Source: JBGPIK01 sp041484845
GTDB taxonomy: Bacteria; Desulfobacterota; Binatia; UBA9968
DNA length: 22,135 nt
Direction: 5' to 3'
NCBI GenBank assembly: GCA_041484845.1
Contig: JBGPIK010000061.1
Coordinates: forward strand, 1-22,135
Shown here: positions 7,828 to 15,007 of the stretch, in pieces
Layout of the letters: every line of letters begins with the position of its first letter
Numbering within the stretch: the stretch's first letter is position 1
The notes under the pieces: generated by a model
The model's input: only the letters and a program-made list of their open reading frames with translations
Databases searched by the model: none
What the model was told of the DNA's origin: nothing
Made by a program: the position numbers and the translations under genes

Positions 7828-9576
7828 TCAGCGGTTGCCTGCCAAAACGTATTTGTCCATTTTAATTACGCTCTTTGGCGAAACGCCGATATCAGCGCTG
7901 AGCCGAGAGAGATTTTTTTCTTTCATTAATACTCGCAAGGGTATATCATTTTTCTTCCACTGCTCCGCGAATTCTTCAAAGGTAAAAAACACCCGACCGT
8001 ATCCCGCCGCGGCCACGGGACGCCGTTCTCCCAGGTAGACATTGCCCATCACGGCTCCTTTTTCCGCCGGCTGAACAAGCCAAATAGGTTTATTGATGCG
8101 TAGATAAAAGGGCATCCCCTCGATGTAAGTATCGTAAAAAACGATGCGGTCTTGCGGATCGATCACACTCGCTACTTCCTGGGCAAGTGATTTAGAAACG
8201 CGATGAAACGATGTTGCAGCGATAATCTGCGCTAGGAGAATCAAAAAAAGCGCGAGCGAAACGGATGTGCAGAGAAAAGGCACACCGTGATCCTTCCACA
8301 AGTTTTTCATATTGCCAACGGCAAAAACGGCGAATATAAGAAAAAAAATCGCCGCGTATAGGCCAATGACGGCAACCTTTTGAATAACGGCGGGTCTGAT
8401 CTCAACCGGCAATCCATTCGGCCATCCCGCACCGATGAGGAGATACACAACAAACGCGACCGGAAAGATCGAAAGAATGAAGAATCGCCACCTTAGTTTA
8501 TCTGTCGAATCGTAGCGCTCGATTCCTAGTGCTCTTCCCGTGAGTAGCGCCAGCGCCGGAAAAATTGGCAGGATGTAATGGGGGAGTTTGGAATGCGATA
8601 ACGAGAAAAAAACAAAGGGCACAATGACCCATAAAACCAAAAAATGATTCACGTCGTGGGCCAGTCGTTTCCATAGACTTCGCATCGTTACGGGTAGGAT
8701 CACGCTCCATGGAAGAAACCCAATCCCCACAACGATAAAAAAGTAGTACCAACTTTTGGTCCGGCCGAAATAAGGGGTCAGAAAGCGAACAAAATGTTCG
8801 TCCCATAGAAAATACTGTAGATATCCCGGATTCCTCATCTCCGCCCATAGGTACCACGGCGCAACGATCACAAGATAGACAACTGCACCCGGGATAATTC
8901 TCATTTGCCGCAACAAAAACCATTTGCGCGACAAGACGACATAAGAGAAAATCACCATGCCTGGAACAACCACCCCAAGAAGGCCTTTGACAACGGTTGC
9001 AGCGCCCATCGCGGCATACATTGATAACCAATGAAGATTTCTTGATCTGGAATCGATTGATTGTTGCGCCGAATAAAAGGACATCAGCGCCCAGGTGATG
9101 AACAGAGTCAAAGTCATATCAAAAATGACACTGCGCGATAAAATGACGAACTCAATGCTCGTAACGAGGACCAGGCAGCTCCACAGCGCTTCCCACGTGC
9201 CCCACTGAATACGCGCGAAGCGATAAACCAGAAGCAGGCAGCCGACGGCTGACAGCAACGAAGGTAGCCGTGCCGACCATTCCGCGAAGCCAAAAATTTT
9301 GAAAGATAGAGCAACCAACCAGTAAAAGAATATAGGCTTATCCAAAGTTGGTAAAAAGTTTTGGTGGGGGGTCACCCAATCGCCCAACAGCAAGATTTCC
9401 CGTGCCTTTTCCGCGTTTCTACCCTCATCAGGCTCAAACAAGGCCGTGCTCCCCAGCCCGTGAAACAAAATAATCAAACAAACCAGGCATAGAAGCATCG
9501 ACCAACCCCGCTCCCCGAGGACCGCGGATTGCGTTTCCGACGCCGGTGGTTCTGAGGCAGCACCATTCTCAAGCAT
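7828..9576 (-). CDS. ArnT-like GT39/GT83 glycosyltransferase (canonical motif)
   Basis: Polytopic membrane transferase of 582 residues. After the first membrane segment (about 27-43), the periplasmic loop carries EPDEGR (48-53), the acidic motif of the PMT_2/ArnT class. LDKP follows with Lys80 at the position that contacts the undecaprenyl phosphate in ArnT. Further features are GAATVVKGLLGVVVPG and many hydrophobic segments, then a soluble C-terminal domain from about residue 470. By family, it would move a sugar from an undecaprenyl-phosphate donor to lipid A, a glycan or a protein on the periplasmic side. Context (polyprenyl-phosphate GT2 upstream, DedA/UppP downstream) supports the lipid-linked donor. 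The ATG at 9576 has only a weak ribosome site, but a good promoter precedes it at 9610-9637. Confidence 0.88.
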   Translation of the reverse strand: MLENGAASEPPASETQSAVLGERGWSMLLCLVCLIILFHGLGSTALFEPDEGRNAEKAREILLLGDWVTPHQNFLPTLDKPIFFYWLVALSFKIFGFAEWSARLPSLLSAVGCLLLVYRFARIQWGTWEALWSCLVLVTSIEFVILSRSVIFDMTLTLFITWALMSFYSAQQSIDSRSRNLHWLSMYAAMGAATVVKGLLGVVVPGMVIFSYVVLSRKWFLLRQMRIIPGAVVYLVIVAPWYLWAEMRNPGYLQYFLWDEHFVRFLTPYFGRTKSWYYFFIVVGIGFLPWSVILPVTMRSLWKRLAHDVNHFLVLWVIVPFVFFSLSHSKLPHYILPIFPALALLTGRALGIERYDSTDKLRWRFFILSIFPVAFVVYLLIGAGWPNGLPVEIRPAVIQKVAVIGLYAAIFFLIFAVFAVGNMKNLWKDHGVPFLCTSVSLALFLILLAQIIAATSFHRVSKSLAQEVASVIDPQDRIVFYDTYIEGMPFYLRINKPIWLVQPAEKGAVMGNVYLGERRPVAAAGYGRVFFTFEEFAEQWKKNDIPLRVLMKEKNLSRLSADIGVSPKSVIKMDKYVLAGNR

Positions 9577-9609
9577 GAGGGATATTCACTCAACACGCCA
9601 AACGCAAAA

Positions 9610-9637
9610 ATTATAACTGCGGTAGCTAAATCAACAA
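9610..9637 (-). promoter_or_regulatory. promoter for the second GT39
   Basis: On the minus strand, TTGTTG (9637-9632), a 16-nt spacer and a perfect TATAAT (9615-9610). The predicted start is near 9603, about 27 nt before the ATG at 9576. Confidence 0.5.
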
Positions 9638-9638
9638 C

Positions 9639-9668
9639 TCGCCGTTACCCGCGCTGCGACGTCGGCGA
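9639..9668 (-). terminator. weak hairpin after the oxidoreductase gene
   Basis: TCGCCG and CGGCGA (9639-9644 with 9663-9668) pair in a 6-bp stem with an 18-nt loop, between the oxidoreductase stop and the promoter of the next gene. The sequence that follows is only mildly T-rich (GTTGTTGATTT), so termination would be inefficient. Confidence 0.25.
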
Positions 9669-9726
9669 TTCATTTCTTTGAGGAAACGACACACCCCCAG
9701 TCCAACGCTCGACACCTCGATCTAAT

Positions 9727-10761
9727 TCAAATATCGACGGGAATTCTCGCGCCGTGAGCCCGCACGGAGCGCTCCCCCGCTTCTAGAATGGCCAATACCT
9801 TAAGGGAAAAGTCGCCGTTGGATACCGGCTCACTGCCACCACGGACGGCCTCAAGAAAATCCTCAACGGCTGCAGCCAATGGTTCTTGGTCTAAGAAGCC
9901 TTCGAGTTTCCGTTCGGCAATCATCTTGGAAGGAAGGGTGGTCGGCAACTCAGCTGGAGAAAAACGGCTGGTGTCGCAATTCTCGACCTCGTAGTCGTAA
10001 AGTGTTAGAGCACGCTTTTCAAATTTGCCTTCATAGACTAACAAACGTTTGCTCCCGATCACGGTTAATTTCGCCGTGTTCTCCGGATAAAGCCAGTTAT
10101 GATAGACAAACGCTGAGGCACCGTCGGACATCTCGATCACCGCCATGTTTAGATCTTCGAGATTCGCTTGCAAATAACGATAACCGTGCAGATTGACCCC
10201 CGTGGGCCTACCGGAAAGTACATAAAGAACAATGGAGGCGTCGTGGGGAGCAGAATTCCACCATACATTGGAATCCCGCTTGATTCGGCCTAGATTAAGG
10301 CGCTGCAAAAAAAGATGGTAGACGTCGCCTAACTCGCCTCGCTGAACCAAATCACGGATCATTCGAACGGCGGGATCATAAAGAAACGTATGATCGACAA
10401 ACAATACGTTTTTCCGGGCACGCGCTAATTGAACCAGTTGCCGCCCCTCGTCCAAATGCAGGGCCAGAGGCTTCTCGATCCATACGTGCTTACCGGCCTC
10501 CAATACCGCTTTCGCTAGGACAAAATGAGTGGCCGGTGGAGTCACGATGACGACGGCATCGAGCTCGCGAGAAGCGAGAAGGTCGTCGAGGGAGGCCGTA
10601 GTTGGAACTTTTGGGAATTTCCTTTGAATCTCCGCTCGATTACCTTCGTGAATATCGCACACGGCTTGTACTGTCGCTTGCGGCGCCGCTAAGAATTTCG
10701 GCAGCAACTTCTGCCCCCAATAGCCCGCCCCTACCAAGCCTATGTTTATTTTCTTGACCAT
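9727..10761 (-). CDS. Gfo/Idh/MocA family oxidoreductase
   Basis: NAD(P)-dependent sugar dehydrogenase of 344 residues. The Rossmann motif GAGYWG is at 11-16, and the family EKP motif with the catalytic Lys is at 96-98 (HVWIEKPLAL). A conserved His-Asp pair in the C-terminal domain (NSAPHDASI) matches the usual active-site position. In nucleotide-sugar pathways such enzymes oxidise a hydroxyl to a ketone that a DegT-type aminotransferase then aminates, as WbpB and WbpE do. The two genes occur here in the same run, so a 3-keto to 3-amino step on a UDP-sugar is a reasonable inference; the sugar is not identified. The ATG at 10761 sits 4 nt after the GT2 stop with GGTG upstream. An upstream in-frame extension into the GT2 gene is rejected because homology begins at VKKINIGLVG. 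Confidence 0.88.
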   Translation of the reverse strand: MVKKINIGLVGAGYWGQKLLPKFLAAPQATVQAVCDIHEGNRAEIQRKFPKVPTTASLDDLLASRELDAVVIVTPPATHFVLAKAVLEAGKHVWIEKPLALHLDEGRQLVQLARARKNVLFVDHTFLYDPAVRMIRDLVQRGELGDVYHLFLQRLNLGRIKRDSNVWWNSAPHDASIVLYVLSGRPTGVNLHGYRYLQANLEDLNMAVIEMSDGASAFVYHNWLYPENTAKLTVIGSKRLLVYEGKFEKRALTLYDYEVENCDTSRFSPAELPTTLPSKMIAERKLEGFLDQEPLAAAVEDFLEAVRGGSEPVSNGDFSLKVLAILEAGERSVRAHGARIPVDI

Positions 10762-10765
10762 TGCA

Positions 10766-11656
10766 TCACCGAAATTCCTTAATGCGAAAAAGTGGATTGA
10801 GCTGAGCCTCGACAAAACGCGCGAGGTTAGTCACGTTGGAGTAGGCAATAAAGCCCAGCAGACAAGAAAGTCCGGCCCAAAACCAATGACCGGATAGGGC
10901 AAGCGCTATTGCGCCCGCCAGGAATAGTCCCAGCACAGCGCGAAATGTTTTTAGCCATCTGGCGGCGCCGCGGAGCGCGAAGGGAAGCGCCCAAAGGTCG
11001 CGTATGACAATAAAGACACGGCTTAGGCCATAGTGAGACTCCCCGGATATTCGCGGACGGTCAATAATTTCCACCTCTGAAAATTCATCGCCACGCACAC
11101 CCAAAACTACCGGCGAGAATCGGTTCATAAATCCTTTGGGAACAAATTTTCCTTCCAGAACCTCTCTTTGATACGCCTTGAGACCGCAGCCGCAATCGTG
11201 CACGGAGACTCCCGAAACGAGGCGAATCAGGCCGTTCGCGAATTTCGATGGTAGACGCTTGCTCCAAAATCCCGCGGCACGATCTCTGCGCCGGCCGGAA
11301 ACGACCCGATAACCTTGTGATAATTTCTTCAGCAACTCAGGGATATAACCGGGATCGTTTTGGTAATCACCGTCGATTGTAATGACTACCGAGCCCAGCG
11401 CCTTCGAGATACCCGCAAGCAATGCCCAATTTTCACCGACGTTATGCTGCAAATCAACGTAATGGAAATGGGCGTCACGGCTCTGGATCTCTTTCATTTC
11501 GGAGAGCGTTTTGTCGGTGCTTGCATCATTCACGAAAATAATCTCATAGGATTGGCCCAGGCCCTCCACGACCCGTCTAATGTCATCAAAGAGCGCCTGC
11601 ACATTCCCCTGCTCATTGTGCATCGGCGCAACTACAGAATACGCGACGGGCTGCAA
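10766..11656 (-). CDS. Polyprenyl-phosphate glycosyltransferase, GT2 (GtrB/ArnC/DPM1-like)
   Basis: Transfers a sugar from a nucleotide donor to undecaprenyl phosphate at the cytoplasmic face. At 296 residues it has the GT-A fold order YSVVAPMHNEQGN, FVNDASTD (41-48) and the metal-binding DGD (95-97) in VITIDGDYQNDP. The subfamily-specific RISGESHYGLSR follows, then two C-terminal membrane helices (about 240-280), as in GtrB and DPM1-type enzymes. It would supply the lipid-linked sugar for the two ArnT-like transferases. The start is TTG at 11656. In this frame the previous codons lead straight to the TAG of the upstream aminotransferase four codons earlier, so the start cannot lie further upstream. 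The ribosome site is weak, suggesting translation coupled to the aminotransferase. Confidence 0.9.
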   Translation of the reverse strand: MQPVAYSVVAPMHNEQGNVQALFDDIRRVVEGLGQSYEIIFVNDASTDKTLSEMKEIQSRDAHFHYVDLQHNVGENWALLAGISKALGSVVITIDGDYQNDPGYIPELLKKLSQGYRVVSGRRRDRAAGFWSKRLPSKFANGLIRLVSGVSVHDCGCGLKAYQREVLEGKFVPKGFMNRFSPVVLGVRGDEFSEVEIIDRPRISGESHYGLSRVFIVIRDLWALPFALRGAARWLKTFRAVLGLFLAGAIALALSGHWFWAGLSCLLGFIAYSNVTNLARFVEAQLNPLFRIKEFR

Positions 11657-11668
11657 AGGACTAAATGC

Positions 11669-12892
11669 CTATTTGACTTTGGATGAGTAATATTCGTGCA
11701 CGGCCGAGGCGATGTAATCGACCTCTTCATCTTCGAGTTCTGCAAAAACCGGGATGGCCAAGTTCTCGCGCGAGTATCGTTCAGATTCCGGCAGGGAATA
11801 GGCCGGCAGTTCTTTTGCCTTCCAAGCGTGATGTTGATGCAGGGGCAACGGATAATAAATTCCGGTGCCAATTCCCTTGCCGTCAAGAAACTTCTTCAAG
11901 GCATCGCGCTCTGGAGTTTCCATCACGTATTGATGGTAAACACTGCTCCGCTCCACAAACAGTGGCGGCGTTACTAGCGGCAGACCGCGAAAGCGAGCCG
12001 AATATTCAGCGGCTATGGCCGACCGCCTCGCATTATCTTGATCCAAAGTTGGAAGCTTCACACGCAGCACAGCCGCCTGTAGTTCGTCTAAGCGACTGTT
12101 CCACCCGTGGATTTTATGATCGTATTTTTCCGCTTGTCCATGCACCCGGAGAAGTCTAACCTGCTGGGCTAAGCGCTCATCATTCGTCAGCACCACTCCG
12201 CCGTCTCCGTAGCACGCCAGGTTTTTCACGGGTCCAAGACTCATGGGCGTAATGGCGCCCCAACCTGCGGCGCGCCGACCTTTGTAAACGGCGCCTTGGG
12301 CCTGCGATGCGTCCTCGACGATCGGGATGCTTTTTGGCCCCGCGATTTCAATGATGCTCTCCATGTCGCAGGGCATGCCTAGCATATGGACGGCCAAAAT
12401 GGCTTTGGTTTTGGAAGTGATCGCGTTTGTGAGGCCCTTAAGATCCGGTCCGTAGTCTGCCACGGCCTTGTCGATCAATACCGGGGTCGCGCCGACGGCC
12501 AATACCGGCTCGATTACAGGAGCCGGCGCATGCGCAGGTAGGATCACTTCGTCACCGTCGCCAATCCCCAACGTTTGAAGAGACAAATAAATGGCGTCTG
12601 TTCCCGAAGCGACGCCGACCGCCCATTTGACCCCGCAGTATGCGGCAAATTCAGACTCGAATGCGGCCAGGTTGGGGCCATTTAAAAGTCTCATGGCCGA
12701 AAAAACCGCGTCCCATTGGGGGCGTAACTCGGCCTGTATGGACTTATATTTTCGCGTAAGGTCTAAAAGAGGTATTTTTCTCGCCTCCGGAGCTATGCGT
12801 AACGTTGAAATCGGCATAGGCTTGTCATGATATTCACCTTTTTCTGAATAATTGGAAGTTTTTGTTTGCGATTTAACTATGCTCGAAACCAT
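11669..12892 (-). CDS. DegT/DnrJ/EryC1/StrS family sugar aminotransferase
   Basis: PLP-dependent aminotransferase for nucleotide-keto-sugars, 407 residues from the chosen start. Core homology begins at IPLLDLTRKY. Visible elements are ASGTDAIYLSLQ (cofactor phosphate and substrate region), EVILPAHAPAPV, the PLP-pyridine Asp194 in VEDASQAQGA, and the Schiff-base Lys223 in SLGPVKNLACYGDGG, followed by WNSRLDELQAAVL. Residue PVK replaces the more common PTK but keeps the Lys. With the downstream Gfo-type oxidoreductase it could build an amino sugar (WbpB/WbpE-like). The start ATG at 12892 has GGAG six nt upstream; ATGs at 12931 and, later, before PISTLR are alternatives. The first 35-40 residues are low in homology. 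First gene of the minus-strand cluster. Confidence 0.9.
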   Translation of the reverse strand: MVSSIVKSQTKTSNYSEKGEYHDKPMPISTLRIAPEARKIPLLDLTRKYKSIQAELRPQWDAVFSAMRLLNGPNLAAFESEFAAYCGVKWAVGVASGTDAIYLSLQTLGIGDGDEVILPAHAPAPVIEPVLAVGATPVLIDKAVADYGPDLKGLTNAITSKTKAILAVHMLGMPCDMESIIEIAGPKSIPIVEDASQAQGAVYKGRRAAGWGAITPMSLGPVKNLACYGDGGVVLTNDERLAQQVRLLRVHGQAEKYDHKIHGWNSRLDELQAAVLRVKLPTLDQDNARRSAIAAEYSARFRGLPLVTPPLFVERSSVYHQYVMETPERDALKKFLDGKGIGTGIYYPLPLHQHHAWKAKELPAYSLPESERYSRENLAIPVFAELEDEEVDYIASAVHEYYSSKVK

Positions 12893-13312
12893 TGGGTTCT
12901 CCATTTTATCCGACATGAATCGGTGTACCATGACTCTGTTGGTGGTTGCCTGCCCGATTGTTAGCGCGTTACTTTATGAACGCGGTCGCAACGGTGGCTC
13001 ACAGCAGAGACGCGCGGTTCAGCTGATTAGAATTTGTGTCTTTTCGCGATACTGCCGGCACTTCTGCTGTTCCGTTTGATTCTGACATCGAACTGTTGAC
13101 GATCCCGAAGATGGCGGGATGAACGGATGCGGCGGGCAATTTCTCATCCTGAGTATTATCCGAGAGAACGACCGTTGGATTTGAAGATCGCGTCCACGGA
13201 CCGCCGTCGCAACCACCGCGTTGGCCGAAAGCCTATTAAGAAATGCCAGATCCATGAAGACTGCCATACCTCTTCCCAAATCGTATAACGCAGAAACCGT
13301 TGCGGCACAAGA

Positions 13313-13361
13313 TCTTGGGCGCTTTCTCGGCTTGATTCGGTTTCACTAACCTGGCCCAAGA
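13313..13361. repeat. 8-bp inverted repeat
   Basis: TCTTGGGC (13313-13320) and GCCCAAGA (13354-13361) are perfectly complementary across a 33-nt loop, followed on the plus strand by a short TTTT. There is no plus-strand gene upstream that would need a terminator. Confidence 0.3.
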
Positions 13362-13458
13362 GATTTTAGTTCACCATGAAAATCAAGCACCGCCAGAGAT
13401 GAGAAACGGCTTGTTTGCTGGGCGCCAAGATGACACACTTAGCCCTACGGCCCTTTCA

Positions 13459-13487
13459 TTGACATCGTCTATAGCGAGGCGTAGCGT
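13459..13487 (+). promoter_or_regulatory. possible promoter for the tatA operon
   Basis: TTGACA at 13459-13464 is a perfect -35, but the -10 at 17-nt spacing (TAGCGT) matches only three of six positions. The predicted start near 13494 leaves a short leader containing the G-rich ribosome site. Confidence 0.35.
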
Positions 13488-13514
13488 AAATTTCTATTTT
13501 TAGGGGGGTGCCTT

Positions 13515-13718
13515 ATGTTCGGAAGTCTCGGCATGCCAGAGCTTATTGTCATTCTTGTCGTCGCGCTGGTGGTTTTCGGCCCAAGTAAATTACCCGACCT
13601 CGGAAAATCCCTTGGTGAAGCGATTCGAGGATTCAAGAAAGCGATAAACGAATCTGATAAAGCTCCGCTTGAGAATCCGGAGAATCATCCCCACTCCGAA
13701 GATTCCTCAAAGACCTGA
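13515..13718 (+). CDS. tatA: TatA/E family Sec-independent translocase subunit
   Basis: Small membrane protein of 67 residues that forms the pore-like component of the twin-arginine translocase. It has the family layout: a very short N-terminus with a Glu in the membrane helix (MFGSLGMPELIVILVVALVV), the FGPSKLPDLGKSLG hinge, an amphipathic helix (GEAIRGFKKAINE) and an acidic, disordered tail. GGGGGG precedes the ATG at 6-7 nt. tatB and tatC are not in the window. It is the first gene of a tight plus-strand run; the next gene begins 36 nt later. Whether it serves the neighbouring secreted proteins in particular is unknown, because their visible N-termini look Sec-type, with no twin-Arg motif. 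Confidence 0.93.
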   Translation: MFGSLGMPELIVILVVALVVFGPSKLPDLGKSLGEAIRGFKKAINESDKAPLENPENHPHSEDSSKT

Positions 13719-13754
13719 TTTCCGTCAGCGATTTCAATCGTCGCGGGGCAAGCG

Positions 13755-14987
13755 ATGAAGCCATATTGCCATCGAGCGGGTTATCTTTTTTCCGCGCTAA
13801 TGCCGTTTTTATTCGCGCCTTTATCCTATAGCCAGCAACCCGTGGCGAGTTTTTACTATGATGATCAGGGAAACGTTATCCGGCAGGAACGAGACACGAA
13901 TAACGACGGCAAGATGGACCGCTGGATTCATTATAATCGGCAGGGCGAGATCGAGCGGGTAGAGCAAGACCTCAATTTTGACGGCAAACCGGACATGTTT
14001 ATCTACTATGAGGCCGGCAAGCCCAAGCGGCAAGAGATCGCCAGCAAAAACGACGGCCAAATCGATACTTGGATTTATCTAACCGACAACGGCGAGATTG
14101 AGCGCAAGGGGCAAGATTTAAACCACGCGGGCAAACCTACGCTCTGGGTCTATTACCAAAACGGGCAACCCGCGCGCAGCGAGGAAGATGCCACTTCATC
14201 GGACCATGCCAGACGAACGGTCTACTTTCGTGACGGAAAAATCAATCGTGTCGACGAAGACACCAATGGGAGTGGCAAACCCGACACGTTTTCCTACTTC
14301 GAAGGCGGTCAATTGGTTCGGAAAGAACTGGACCGTAGGCACACCGGTAAGATCGATCTGTGGGGTTATTACAAGGACAGCCGGCTTATTAAGCAGGAAG
14401 AGGATCTTCGTGGCGACGGCAAGATTAGTCGGGTCGTCTATTTTCAAGGCGAAGAGGTGTCCCGCCGCGAAGAAGACACAAGCGGGCGGGGTCGAATCGA
14501 CATGATCGAGACGTTCTTCCAAGGCCGCCTGACACGGCGCTTAAAGGACACGACCGGGTCAGGCAAGTGGGATACGATCTATTACTTCGAAAACAACGAA
14601 TTGATTCGCGAAGAGCATGACACGAATGGCGATGGCTTTTTCGATCTTCGAATTTTCTATGAAAAAGGCCAGGTCGTCCGGCAGGAAGCTGACACCAACG
14701 GAGATCGCCGCGTGGATGTTTGGGTTAATTTTCAAAACGGCGAGAAGGTCGAGCAGTTGGAGGATCAAAACTTTAACGGCAAAATCACTGCCCGTTATCA
14801 ATTTAAAGGAGGGCAACTGGTCGGACAGGAACAGCTGACCAATGTGGAACCGCCCAATAGCCCTCTCCCTTTTACGGCGGCTGATGAGGAATTTCGCAAG
14901 ATGGCAGCCGAGGGCGCAGCGCTGGCAGGCAGCGGGGCAACTGCTGCTGCGCAGAGCCGGTTGTCGTCAGGCGCCGAAATACAGTAG
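13755..14987 (+). CDS. Secreted protein with about 13 DxNxDG/aromatic 24-residue repeats
   Basis: Protein of 410 residues, no specific family name recognised. A Sec-type signal peptide covers about 1-27 (basic KPYCHR, hydrophobic core, end near SYSQ). Residues 31-345 consist of 13 tandem units of 24-25 residues, and a part unit follows to 361. The consensus is an aromatic strand pair (W-x-Y-Y-x-x-G-x-x-x-R-x-E) followed by a D-x-N-x-D-G-K-x-D loop. The loop resembles EF-hand/thrombospondin-type calcium loops; the aromatic-Gly part resembles the MORN-variant repeats of YwqK-like proteins. Several units have lost the acidic loop residues (for example HAGKPT, SSDHAR). The tail (362-410) is Ala/Ser-rich. 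Calcium binding is inference. The downstream lipoprotein carries the same unit, so the two probably act together in the periplasm or at the outer membrane. Confidence 0.85.
   Translation: MKPYCHRAGYLFSALMPFLFAPLSYSQQPVASFYYDDQGNVIRQERDTNNDGKMDRWIHYNRQGEIERVEQDLNFDGKPDMFIYYEAGKPKRQEIASKNDGQIDTWIYLTDNGEIERKGQDLNHAGKPTLWVYYQNGQPARSEEDATSSDHARRTVYFRDGKINRVDEDTNGSGKPDTFSYFEGGQLVRKELDRRHTGKIDLWGYYKDSRLIKQEEDLRGDGKISRVVYFQGEEVSRREEDTSGRGRIDMIETFFQGRLTRRLKDTTGSGKWDTIYYFENNELIREEHDTNGDGFFDLRIFYEKGQVVRQEADTNGDRRVDVWVNFQNGEKVEQLEDQNFNGKITARYQFKGGQLVGQEQLTNVEPPNSPLPFTAADEEFRKMAAEGAALAGSGATAAAQSRLSSGAEIQ
13845..14837 (+). repeat. array of diverged ~72-bp coding repeats
   Basis: Thirteen full units plus a part unit encode the 24-25-residue repeats. 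DNA identity between units is low while the protein pattern is kept, which points to old duplication under selection rather than recent slippage. Confidence 0.8.
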
Positions 14988-15007
14988 AATGAACGGCACG
15001 ACGCGCC

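Larger units (their letters stand above)
12893..13514. other. divergent intergenic region
   Basis: This 622-nt gap lies between the divergent aminotransferase gene and tatA. No protein with coding character was found; the small frames on the minus strand have no ribosome site and no recognisable product. It contains a small hairpin (ATCCCG/CGGGAT, 13102-13107 with 13115-13120), an 8-bp inverted repeat (13313-13361) and a possible tatA promoter near 13459. It probably holds regulatory sequence for both directions, and may include remains of a lost gene. Confidence 0.4.

Noticed and set aside
10762..10815. N-terminal extension of the oxidoreductase into the GT2 gene
   Set aside because: The Rossmann fold begins at VKKINIGLVG with a suitable start at 10761, and the extension would overlap the GT2 C-terminus by 50 nt.
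13019..13359. Two overlapping minus-strand frames in the divergent gap
   Set aside because: No ribosome sites, compositions typical of non-coding translation, and no recognisable domain.
13845..14837. CRISPR-like or DNA-level tandem repeat
   Set aside because: The periodicity is at protein level with an open frame throughout; there are no identical direct repeats with spacers.
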